Shown: one piece after another, positions 16,450-24,900 of the stretch
How positions within the stretch are numbered: the stretch's first letter is position 1
Layout: every line of letters begins with the position of its first letter
Assembly (NCBI GenBank): GCA_964586655.1
Contig: CAZPGY010000003.1
Span: 62,001-126,000, forward strand
DNA length: 64,000 nt
Source: JAJYSO01 sp964586655
Lineage (GTDB): Bacteria > Bacteroidota > Bacteroidia > Flavobacteriales > Flavobacteriaceae
Reading direction: 5' to 3'
Program-made: the position numbers and the translations under genes
Notes under the pieces: model-generated
What the model was told of the DNA's origin: nothing
The model's database searches: none
The model's input: the letters and a program-made list of their open reading frames with translations, nothing else

Positions 16450-17315
16450 ACGTCAATCTTGATAAAATTACCGAGGTGGCGAAAAAGGTTTTAAAAGTAA
16501 AATCCGCTGTAGAAGAAACAGGGCTCAACGAAGAAGGCTTGTTCAATATTTTCAAATTGGGCACTTCAGCCGGTGGGGCAAGACCCAAAATTTTGGTTTC
16601 TCAACATCGACATTCGGGAAAATTAATTCCCGGAGACTTGGAAATTTCAGAAGATTATACCCATTATATCGTTAAGTTAGGGGTTGATGATGAAGGCTAT
16701 CCCAAAGAGAAAATAGAATATGTGTATTACCAAATGGCGACCTCGGCAGGCATTGAGATGATGCCTTCAAAATTAATTGATGACCGGCATTTCGCCACCG
16801 AGCGATTTGATCGTCAAGATGGAGAAAAGAAGCATATATTAACGGATTCCGGAATGACGGGGTGGGATTTTAAAAAACCGGAACATTCCAATTACGAAAA
16901 CCTGTTTAATTTGCTGGTGGATTTGAAATTACCGCACAAGGCTGTTCAACAATTGTTTAGGCGAATGGTGTTCAATGTTGTGTTTGCTAATACAGATGAT
17001 CACCTTAAAAATTTCAGTTTTATTTTTGATGATACCCAAAACAAATGGAATTTGGCACCGGCTTACGATTTGACCTTCGCCGTAAATCCATTGTTGAATT
17101 TTAAACACCTCAATCGGGCTTGCTCCCTTCGGGGAAAACGGCACCATATTACTAAAAAAGATGTTTTGGATCTTGCCCATCAATTTTCGATTGGAAATCC
17201 GAAGGGGATCCTACGGGAAGTAATGAAGGAAAGTAGGAATTTTGAATCCCTATGTCAAGCCCAAAATATTCCTCCCAAAATCATTCAAGCCGTCAAGGCC
17301 AATTTTGTGTTTTAG
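16425..17315 (+). CDS. hipA: HipA-type Ser/Thr kinase toxin, C-terminal part (HipT-like)
   Basis: 296 codons that hold the kinase core of HipA, which in E. coli phosphorylates GltX. Visible parts: ATP-loop region GTSAGGARPKILV, ATERFDRQDGEKKHIL, catalytic NTDDHLKNFSF (Asp and Asn) and the metal-binding DFG-like LAPAYDLTF. It overlaps the upstream piece by 25 nt in another frame, and homology runs on without a gap across the break (GALEYNP then MQPLSKAVNVNLD). Its ATG at 16425 could be a real start. The kinase motifs are all present, so the part itself is not visibly decayed. Confidence 0.78.
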   Translation: MQPLSKAVNVNLDKITEVAKKVLKVKSAVEETGLNEEGLFNIFKLGTSAGGARPKILVSQHRHSGKLIPGDLEISEDYTHYIVKLGVDDEGYPKEKIEYVYYQMATSAGIEMMPSKLIDDRHFATERFDRQDGEKKHILTDSGMTGWDFKKPEHSNYENLFNLLVDLKLPHKAVQQLFRRMVFNVVFANTDDHLKNFSFIFDDTQNKWNLAPAYDLTFAVNPLLNFKHLNRACSLRGKRHHITKKDVLDLAHQFSIGNPKGILREVMKESRNFESLCQAQNIPPKIIQAVKANFVF

Positions 17316-17384
17316 GAAGCGGAAAAGTGAGGTGATAATCTATTTTTTCTGGTAAACTCTTGATGTTTATAACTCCTGCTACCG

Positions 17385-17408
17385 CTCGTTTGTAACGAGT
17401 GATTTTTA
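17385..17408 (+). terminator. Hairpin after the hip locus
   Basis: Perfect 6-bp stem CTCGTT/AACGAG with loop TGT, followed by GTGATTTTTATC. A weak intrinsic terminator 70 bp after the hipA stop. Confidence 0.45.
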
Positions 17409-17551
17409 TCCCAATCGGTCAATCGGTCAGGAATAACCCTTACGGAATCCCCTGTAGTTCCATGCGGTTTCATTAAATTCGGCATAAAGTTGAATTCCCG
17501 GGCAACCATTTGCCCACAAATTACGTCTTTATAAGTAGAAGCCCTAAACAA

Positions 17552-18109
17552 GTGAAAGTCATTCCGCTTTATAACAATGAGAAAAGGCTGATTAAAAAGG
17601 CCCTAAAAAAAGATCCTAAGGCGCAAAAAACGCTTTATGAGCTGCATGCGCCCAAGATGTTGAGCGTTTGTCGGGTGTATATAAAGGACCTTCACTTTGC
17701 AGAAGATGTGATGCTCAAAGGTTTTTTCAAGGTGTTTAAAAACCTGAAAAGCTTTAAACATAAAGGAAGTTTTGAAGGTTGGATTAGGAGGATTATGGTG
17801 CGTGAAGCCATTGATTTTCTCCGCAGTCAAAAACAGCTGGATTACTCTTCTCAGATAGAAGAAGACTTGAAGCCGGAATCAACTTTGGGTTTTGGCACAT
17901 TTGAAACCGATTATATCCAAAGACTAATCGACCGTTTGCCACAGGGCTATAAGATAGTTTTTGTTCTGTATGCTGTGGAAGGCTATAAGCATCGGGAAAT
18001 TGCGGAGATGCTTGGTATTGCTGAGGGCACCTCCAAATCGCAATTGGCCAAAGCCCGCAAAATGCTTCAAAATCAACTGAACGACAAAGACGGAAAGCGA
18101 TGGAAATGA
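17552..18109 (+). CDS. ECF RNA polymerase sigma factor
   Basis: Sigma-70 family alternative sigma factor of the extracytoplasmic type, about 185 aa. Region 2: EKRLIKKALKKDPKAQKTLY, LHFAEDVMLKGFFKVFKNL, GSFEGWIRRIMVREAIDFLR. Region 4: LPQGYKIVFVLYAVEGYKHR then EIAEMLGIAEGTSKSQLAKA, the helix-turn-helix. I chose GTG 17552 (VKVIPLYNNEKR), the usual family start; an ATG at 17510 would add 14 unlike residues. It overlaps the next gene by 10 nt, so sigma and anti-sigma-like protein are probably translationally coupled. Confidence 0.9.
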   Translation: MKVIPLYNNEKRLIKKALKKDPKAQKTLYELHAPKMLSVCRVYIKDLHFAEDVMLKGFFKVFKNLKSFKHKGSFEGWIRRIMVREAIDFLRSQKQLDYSSQIEEDLKPESTLGFGTFETDYIQRLIDRLPQGYKIVFVLYAVEGYKHREIAEMLGIAEGTSKSQLAKARKMLQNQLNDKDGKRWK

Positions 18110-18852
18110 AAGATTTAGAAAATAAAATTAAGCAAGACTTGGAGAAAAGGCGTATTTCCCCGTCGAAAGCGGCTTGGAGTCGCCTTGAAGATCGCCTGGA
18201 AAGCTCAGAGCGGCAAACCAAGCCTTTGTACTGGTGGCTTGGAATTGCAGCGGCCTTTCTTATAGGCTTGCTGTTGTCGGGGTGGTTTTTCTCTTTTAAT
18301 ACGATCAAGAGCCGGCAGTCTAAAGTGAGTAACGCACAAAAACAGCAAGTTCCTTTTGAGGTCGGAAATTCATTGCCGTCAATTCCGGCGCCTATTTCTA
18401 TCAAAACAAAGTTGAGAAGGACAGATACTGTTGAAAAGCCACCAAAAAATTACCGCACAACTCCGCTGGTCGATATGGATTCCTCTCCGGTGAGAGAAAA
18501 ACCTTATATCCCGGCTAAAAATCAAACCGAACCCTTGCTGGTGCAGGAGGCTCGAGAAAAATCATCTGAAGAAAAATTAAAAGATGCCATTGTTGGGATT
18601 GCCAATAAGGTGGCAAACAAAGAGGACACCCACGAAGTGACCGATGCCGAAATTGAGAGCTTGTTGCGAGAAGCCCAGTTGCAAATCCGTGCCCAAGAAG
18701 CTTTTAAAGAGGCTGAAAATGAAGTAGACGCCATGGCGCTGCTCAAAACGGTGGAAGAAGAACTGGATCGGTCTTTCCGTGAAAAGGTTTTTGATGCCAT
18801 TCATACCGGATTACGCAAAGCCAAAACCATGATGGCCAGTCGTGAACGATGA
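18100..18852 (+). CDS. Probable anti-sigma factor, single-pass membrane protein
   Basis: 250 residues: about 44 cytoplasmic residues (DLENKIKQDLEKRRISPSKA, SRLEDRLESSE), one membrane helix (WWLGIAAAFLIGLLLSG, ~45-65), then a periplasmic part that is Pro-rich at first and helical, acidic at the end. The gene overlaps the ECF sigma gene by 10 nt, the usual sign of an anti-sigma partner. It lacks a recognisable zinc-binding anti-sigma motif, so the call rests on position and topology. RseP-type cleavage is a possibility only. Confidence 0.65.
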   Translation: MEMKDLENKIKQDLEKRRISPSKAAWSRLEDRLESSERQTKPLYWWLGIAAAFLIGLLLSGWFFSFNTIKSRQSKVSNAQKQQVPFEVGNSLPSIPAPISIKTKLRRTDTVEKPPKNYRTTPLVDMDSSPVREKPYIPAKNQTEPLLVQEAREKSSEEKLKDAIVGIANKVANKEDTHEVTDAEIESLLREAQLQIRAQEAFKEAENEVDAMALLKTVEEELDRSFREKVFDAIHTGLRKAKTMMASRER

Positions 18853-18934
18853 AATTAAATACCGTACAACTGTATAATAACCTCCCTTCCTGAATCCAAA
18901 GTAAAGTTTGGGAAGACTACTAAACATTAATCCT

Positions 18935-19954
18935 ATGCAATACAAAACCCTTTTTATAACGATGTTACTGAGCATTTTTGCTTTACCGTTTTTATCGGCT
19001 CAAATCCATATTGATCTTAATAAGGATCCGGTTAACCTCAATATTAAAAAGCTGAAAGCCCAGAAAGAAAGGATCAGGGTCAAAGAGAAAGAAAAGCTAA
19101 AAGCCGAGGTCAAAGCCATTCATCAGGCATTGGAAAAAGGGAAAATAACTGAGGCTGAAGCAGAAAGCAAGAAGAAGGATGCTGCCGAAAAACGCGCACA
19201 AAATATTGAGGATCAGCTCAATATTATTTCTTCTAATATTGACTTGCTTACCCGAAATAGAAATGATCCCTATTATAAAAATATGAAATACTTATCGGTT
19301 AAGGCAGATACGACGGAGCATAAAAAAAAGGAAAAGACAAACGTTAATCGAACCTACTCCGGATTAGTCATGGCTTTTGGGCTCAACAATGCCATAGGGC
19401 CAAAACAATCGATCAATGAGGCTCCTTATAAAATTGGGGGCAGTCGGTTTTTTCAAATCGGTTGGCAATTCACAACGGTGCTCACCAACAGTGGATTTTT
19501 ACGAGTCAATTATGGATTGATGTTTCAGTTTAATGGATTAAAACCAACCGATGACCGTTATTTTGTGCGTCAGGGCGATCAGGTGGAACTTCAGAATTTT
19601 CCATACGATCTCAATAAGGCCAAATTGCGTTTTGACAATTTGGTGATACCGGTACATTTTGAAATTGGACCGACCGACAAAGATTATAATGCCGATGAAT
19701 TTAAATTGGGGCTTGGCGGATATGCGGGACTCAATCTCAAAACCATGCAGAAACTAAAATTTAAAGAAAATGGCCACCGATATAAAGAAAAGAGAATCAA
19801 CAGCTACAACACAACCAATTTTATCTATGGGCTGAGTGCTTATGTGGGGTATGATTGGCTGTCGTTGTATGTGAAATATGATTTGAATCCCATCTTTAAC
19901 GACAATCCGGTTGAGGAGCACAATGTAGCTATTGGCTTACGGTTGTCATATTAA
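18935..19954 (+). CDS. Outer-membrane beta-barrel protein with coiled-coil N-domain, paralog 1
   Basis: About 339 aa from ATG 18935 (signal peptide LFITMLLSIFALPFLSA, cut near SAQ); an earlier in-frame start at 18908 would spoil the signal peptide. Residues ~30-105 are a charged coiled coil (KEKEKLKAEVKAIHQALEKG, EAESKKKDAAEKRAQNIEDQ), the rest is a beta-rich part with aromatic strands typical of small barrels (FFQIGWQFTTVLTNSGFLRV). It is closely similar in layout to the next gene. Function unknown; probably part of the sigma-factor operon or regulon. Confidence 0.7.
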   Translation: MQYKTLFITMLLSIFALPFLSAQIHIDLNKDPVNLNIKKLKAQKERIRVKEKEKLKAEVKAIHQALEKGKITEAEAESKKKDAAEKRAQNIEDQLNIISSNIDLLTRNRNDPYYKNMKYLSVKADTTEHKKKEKTNVNRTYSGLVMAFGLNNAIGPKQSINEAPYKIGGSRFFQIGWQFTTVLTNSGFLRVNYGLMFQFNGLKPTDDRYFVRQGDQVELQNFPYDLNKAKLRFDNLVIPVHFEIGPTDKDYNADEFKLGLGGYAGLNLKTMQKLKFKENGHRYKEKRINSYNTTNFIYGLSAYVGYDWLSLYVKYDLNPIFNDNPVEEHNVAIGLRLSY

Positions 19955-19960
19955 ACAATA

Positions 19961-20992
19961 ATGATGATGAAAAAAGTGAGTTTATTTTTGGTTTTTACCC
20001 TTGGGATGATTGTATCCTTACAAGCCCAAGAGCAAAATAAGTCCCGAGAAAAAAGCAAAGCCGAACAGAAGATTTCGGAATTGATTTCAAAAAAGCAAGC
20101 GGTTCGAGATCGGGAAAAATATAAGTTAAAAACGAGGGTAAAAGCCATTGAAGACCGTTTAAAAGCCGGAGAGATCACTCCTGAACAGGCAAATGCCCTC
20201 AAAAAAGAAGCGGCCATAAAACGGGCACACAATATTGAGGATAAATTGGATTTAATCGACCTTAACATCAGTCTGATAGAACGCAATCAGGACAGCACTG
20301 ACAATACAATGGCCTATATCAATGTTGGAAATTTGCTGACCCGTAAAAAAGTGCCCATCGATTCTGTTCCCGCCCTTACCCACGGCAGCTGGGGGATTCT
20401 TTTGGGATATGGAAGCTTAGCGAGCAAAACCGGAAAGTCTGAGGTATTGGGAGGCGGTTTCACCTTTGGAACTTATGTGCACTTGAATACGGTGCTTTCC
20501 CGAGAAAATCCGCGATGGCATTTGGATTACGGAGTCGATATGGAAGCTTCGTTCTTGTCTGTAAAAGGCAATAATATTCTGGTGGATCAGCAAGATAAAA
20601 CCATAGTGCAAAAATTTCCACATGCGCTTGAAAAATCCCGATTCAGTGTGTTGAATATAATTTTCCCCGTCCATTTGGAATACGGAAAATCTCCCATAAA
20701 ATATAATGAGGAGCGGGCCTACTACGACAGCCGTCAATGGCGGGTAGGTTTAGGCGGCTTTGCAGGGTTTAAAGCCTACTCAACTCTTGATTATGAATAC
20801 GATTTGAATGGGAAGTTTGACAAAGTGTCTCATCACCGCAGTTACAATACCGACAATTTTCTCTATGGCATTAGTGTTTATTTGCGCTACCACGGCATTC
20901 GGGTTTATGGGCGGTATTATCTCAATGAGCTGTTCAAATCTGCCGAACTCAATGGCCATATAATTGTCGCAGGCGTGGCATTAGGGCTTTAA
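19961..20992 (+). CDS. Outer-membrane beta-barrel protein with coiled-coil N-domain, paralog 2
   Basis: 343 aa with signal peptide KKVSLFLVFTLGMIVSLQAQ. The coiled coil (KLKTRVKAIEDRLKAGEITP, ALKKEAAIKRAHNIEDKLDL) aligns with paralog 1 (KLKAEVKAIHQALEKGKITE ... KRAQNIEDQLN), as does the barrel end (YNTDNFLYGISVYLRYHGIR against YNTTNFIYGLSAYVGYDWL). It starts 6 nt after paralog 1, so the two are co-transcribed. ATGs at 19961, 19964 and 19967 are all possible starts. Function unknown. Confidence 0.7.
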   Translation: MMMKKVSLFLVFTLGMIVSLQAQEQNKSREKSKAEQKISELISKKQAVRDREKYKLKTRVKAIEDRLKAGEITPEQANALKKEAAIKRAHNIEDKLDLIDLNISLIERNQDSTDNTMAYINVGNLLTRKKVPIDSVPALTHGSWGILLGYGSLASKTGKSEVLGGGFTFGTYVHLNTVLSRENPRWHLDYGVDMEASFLSVKGNNILVDQQDKTIVQKFPHALEKSRFSVLNIIFPVHLEYGKSPIKYNEERAYYDSRQWRVGLGGFAGFKAYSTLDYEYDLNGKFDKVSHHRSYNTDNFLYGISVYLRYHGIRVYGRYYLNELFKSAELNGHIIVAGVALGL

Positions 20993-21112
20993 AAGTTGGT
21001 TGAATGAAGAAGGATCAATCAAATTATTTGTAGCTTTGAGAAAGGATCAAGTTTTTATTTTGATTTAACGAAGGCTTAGTCTTAAAACTGTGATTCATTG
21101 CACAATAAGCCT

Positions 21113-21120
21113 TATTTTTG
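21113..21120 (+). promoter_or_regulatory. -7 promoter box for the DsbA-family gene
   Basis: TATTTTTG, exact TAnnTTTG, 22 bp before the ATG; a partial TTG lies about 12 nt upstream of the usual -33 place. Confidence 0.6.
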
Positions 21121-21142
21121 AAGTTTTAAAACCCCGTGTATT

Positions 21143-21850
21143 ATGAAGATTGAAATATGGTCTGATATTGCTTGTCCGTTTTGTTATATCGGAAAAGCTC
21201 ATTTAGAAAAAGCCTTGGCAAATTTTGGTCAGGAAAATATTGAAGTCACGTATAGAAGTTATCAACTGGATCCCGATTATCACCATAAAGAAGGCGATAC
21301 GGCAAAGTCTGTTTTGGCTCATAAAAAAGGGATGGCTGAAGCACAAATTCGGCAAATGACCGAACAAATCACCAAAATGGGCGAACAAGCCGGGGTGGAC
21401 ATGAACTTTGAAACCAATCTACCCGCCAATACCTTTGATGCCCATCGTTTGATTCATTTGGCGACCCGGGAAAATCGACAACAAGAAATGCTTACTGCTT
21501 TGTTTAAGGCTCATTTTACGATGGGGAAAAATATAGAAGACAAAGCCGTATTAAAAGATTTGGCAATAAGGGTAGGGTTGGCAAAGGAGTCGGTCGAGCA
21601 GCTGTTGGATTCAGATGATTTTGCCTATGCGGTTCAGCAAGATATTATGGCAGCGCGCAATATAGGGGTGCAAGGGGTGCCTTTTTTCGTGTTTAATCAA
21701 AAGTATGCCCTGTCCGGGGCACAACCGGTGAGCACTTTTGAAGACGTTCTTGAAAAAAGCTTCCGAGAGTGGCGCAAAGACAATCCGGCCTTTGAGGATT
21801 TAAGTACCGATAAAGCAGCAAAATGTGAGGATGGAAGCTGTGAAATCTAA
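21143..21850 (+). CDS. FrnE-like DsbA-family oxidoreductase
   Basis: Thioredoxin-fold protein of the FrnE/2-hydroxychromene-isomerase branch of DsbA. It begins with IEIWSDIACPFCYIGKAHLE, placing the redox pair at Cys11 and Cys14. A helical insertion (residues ~60-165) follows, then the cis-Pro segment NIGVQGVPFFVFNQKYALSG. There is no signal peptide, so it is cytoplasmic. A second Cys pair closes the protein (KCEDGSC). The 235-residue length is usual. Likely thiol-disulfide chemistry; the substrate is unknown. Confidence 0.88.
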   Translation: MKIEIWSDIACPFCYIGKAHLEKALANFGQENIEVTYRSYQLDPDYHHKEGDTAKSVLAHKKGMAEAQIRQMTEQITKMGEQAGVDMNFETNLPANTFDAHRLIHLATRENRQQEMLTALFKAHFTMGKNIEDKAVLKDLAIRVGLAKESVEQLLDSDDFAYAVQQDIMAARNIGVQGVPFFVFNQKYALSGAQPVSTFEDVLEKSFREWRKDNPAFEDLSTDKAAKCEDGSCEI

Positions 21851-21902
21851 TAATAAATCTGATTTTCCCCCCTCTTCTCACCTTCCAATCTCCCCCAAGA
21901 GA

Positions 21903-24900
21903 TTATCGAATCTCTACGCGAATTCCTTTGCTGTGCGCACTCAATTCGGGGGCATACATATTCTGCAGAATGGTAATTCCATTGGAGAAGCTGCCGGCGT
22001 TATTGGCGCGTAAGTCATACTCAAATACGTAGGTGCCTTTGGGCATATAGGCGATAAAGAAATTCGTGGCCGCGTCGCGAGTGCTTTCGTAGTAGCCCAA
22101 ACCTCCTTGGTATTGGTAGCGAGAAATCACATTGACCGGTTCAAACCCACTGGCGCGCATATCCTTGAGATGAACAAACTGTAAATTGCGATCGCTTTGT
22201 ATTTTTAAACGTACCGTTATCAGGTCTCCTACACGAATAGGACTTCCCGGACGAATTCGTTTTAAGACCGGCCCTTCCGCTGTGTTTTTCTTTAAAAACA
22301 GTTCTTTGTGGATTTGGAGTCCGGTATTGGCAGGGGTGATTTTGTCTAAATCTTCAAAATATTGCCAATACAAAGCGCCCCATGAAATTCCGGGGGAGGT
22401 TTTTTTAAGCTTAACTGTTCCCATCTCCGGCTCAATTGCTGAAGCAGACCAGCTGGTTTTTACATATCCGGTACCGGTTTGTATTGCTTGATCTGCTCGG
22501 TCAAAATTTAAGGGTTTTCCGCCTATTTCTACGCTTACGCCGCCTTGGGTGTTTATCCAGTCTTTTCCGGTGCTCATCAACGCATAAACGGCTTCCGTTG
22601 TTGCGCGAACAGAGGCCCATTGATGGGTTTGACGATTGCGCAACAACCACACTTTCATACTTTCTACACTTTGGGGGTCTGATAAAATGCGGTCAAAAGC
22701 TTCAATGAGCAAGGCTTGGGTTTCTATGGGAGCCGCAGCCCATATCCAGCCGGCTCGATTGGCTTTCCAATACATGCCCATTTGCTCGCTGACAACGGCA
22801 TGATCCTTTACCGATTGTAAAAGTTCTACCGCATTGTGGTGTTTGCCGTAACGTTCAAAAATTAAAGCGGCCAAGGCTTTGGAGGATAAGGGTAAATCAA
22901 ACTTACGGGTTTCTAATTCCGTTAAAATATCATCGCGAAGCTGTTTTGCTTTTTGGGGCAAAGGAAAAGAGTGGAGAAACATGCTGCGGGCATAAAGATA
23001 TTGCAAAGCTCCATAAGTATTGATTTTATAATGCTCGTTGTCGTGTTTCAATACATATTCTTTAACCGCTTCTTGGTCGAGGTAGTTGATGGCTTTGGTC
23101 AAAACTTGATGCAATTCTCCATCGAGGTTTTGCGCTAAATCAATGCCCATTGCCTTGAGGTGCCCCAATCCCGAAACGATATAAGTGGTGACATACCGGT
23201 TGTCGTCTCCGCCCGGGAACCAAGGGAATCCGCCTTGCGGAGATTGTTTTTCGGCAAGCTTTCGAAAGGCGGTTTTCAATTCATTTTGCATTCGGGTCAA
23301 ATCAAAAAGCAGCGCAATTCTTTTCATCTGCACCTGTTCGCTTTCTGCCTCGCGAACCCAGGGAGTTTCAGCCAGTAATAAGGCTTTGAGCTCTTGGTTT
23401 TGTGCTAATTTAGAGGTGAGTTGTCCCTTTTGTTGCCAATCTTTAAAAACCGCTTTGATTTTGGGATTGCTGTTGATTAGTTTTTGGGAAATCAAATTGC
23501 CGTACAACCAACCAAAATCAGCGATGGAGTTGTGGTAGTTTGGGGCGCGTAAATAGGGAAGAGAAAAGATGGCATACCATATCGGATTTTGCGTCATCTC
23601 AAAGGTGAGTTTGAAATTTTTTAAACTTTTGGAAGTATTGTCTTGCAGCTTGTCCAGCGTGAAGGTTTTTTCCTGTCCCTCACGCACAAAGATGGGCAGG
23701 GTTTCGGTGACCAATTTTCGATTGCTCAACACCGGTAATGCATTCTCTACGCCATCTGAAAAGTTTCCGGCTGAGGCAATGACCCGGTACACCACGGCTT
23801 GGTGGGTCTCGGGGATCTGAATTTGCCAGCTCACTTCCGTGCTTCCGGTTTTGTCAATCCGGAAAGAACGAAGATTATCAGTGTTGCCAAATAGGCTGTC
23901 AATAGGTTGCATGGTAAAAGCGTCAAACAGCAAGAGTTGGGCTTCTCCTTCTAAATGGTGATTGGAAAGATTGCTGATTTTTGAAGAAAAACGAATCGTG
24001 TCGCCCATGCGTAAAAATCGCGGTGGGTTGGGCCTGACCATCAGCTCTTTTTGGGTGATGATTTCTTTTTGCAAATAACCGGTACGCATATCCTTGGTGT
24101 GGGCAGTAACCATAAATTTCCAGGTGGTCAAACTCTCCGGAACGGTAAATTGAATCTTGACATTTCCTTCTTTATCGGTCAATAGATGCGGATAGAAAAA
24201 GGCCGTTTCCTGGAGGGCGCGACGGGGAACTATCTTTTGAGCAGTTTCCTGAGGTTGCTCGCGAGACTCGTCTGTTTTGGCGGCTGCATTTTCCCTCAAA
24301 TCAGATGCGGCATTTTTTTGTTGTATCTTGTCTTCTCGAACGCTTTCGAGCATTATAGGGGCGTATAGCGGAGGGGAAGGGATGCGACCTTTCGAGCGGT
24401 AAGTCCTGTAATATGATTGGGGATAGCTAAAGCTGCGATAAAATCCAAACCAATTCAACCGGTCAAATTGAAGGGGTGCTTTAAAGCTGCCAAAAGAAAA
24501 ATAGCGATACACCAGTTGGCGAAAGTTTCTTGTCCCAAAATTCCGTCTAAAATCCCAATCATCAATTCGGTGATGGATTTGAGGTGCAGATAGCGTAAAA
24601 TGAATGTTGTTGGCACTGAATTGGTCTAAAGAAGCATCATACATGGTGGCCAAGAGCTCAGCCAAAATGCGATCCTTTTCAGAGCCGCTGATGCTGAGTG
24701 TCCAGGTTTCTTGTGCTCCCGGTTTAAGCTTGCTGCGGAAGCTTTGAAGACTGAGTTTGAGACGGGGATTTTCTCTTGGTACTTCTGCCACTAAAGTTCC
24801 GGATTGAGCCGTATTGAACTTCCCAAAATAATAATGTACAAATATTTTTCCCCGGTAATTTGCCTCAATAGGGAAGGTGAATTTTTTTGTTTTTTGTCCG

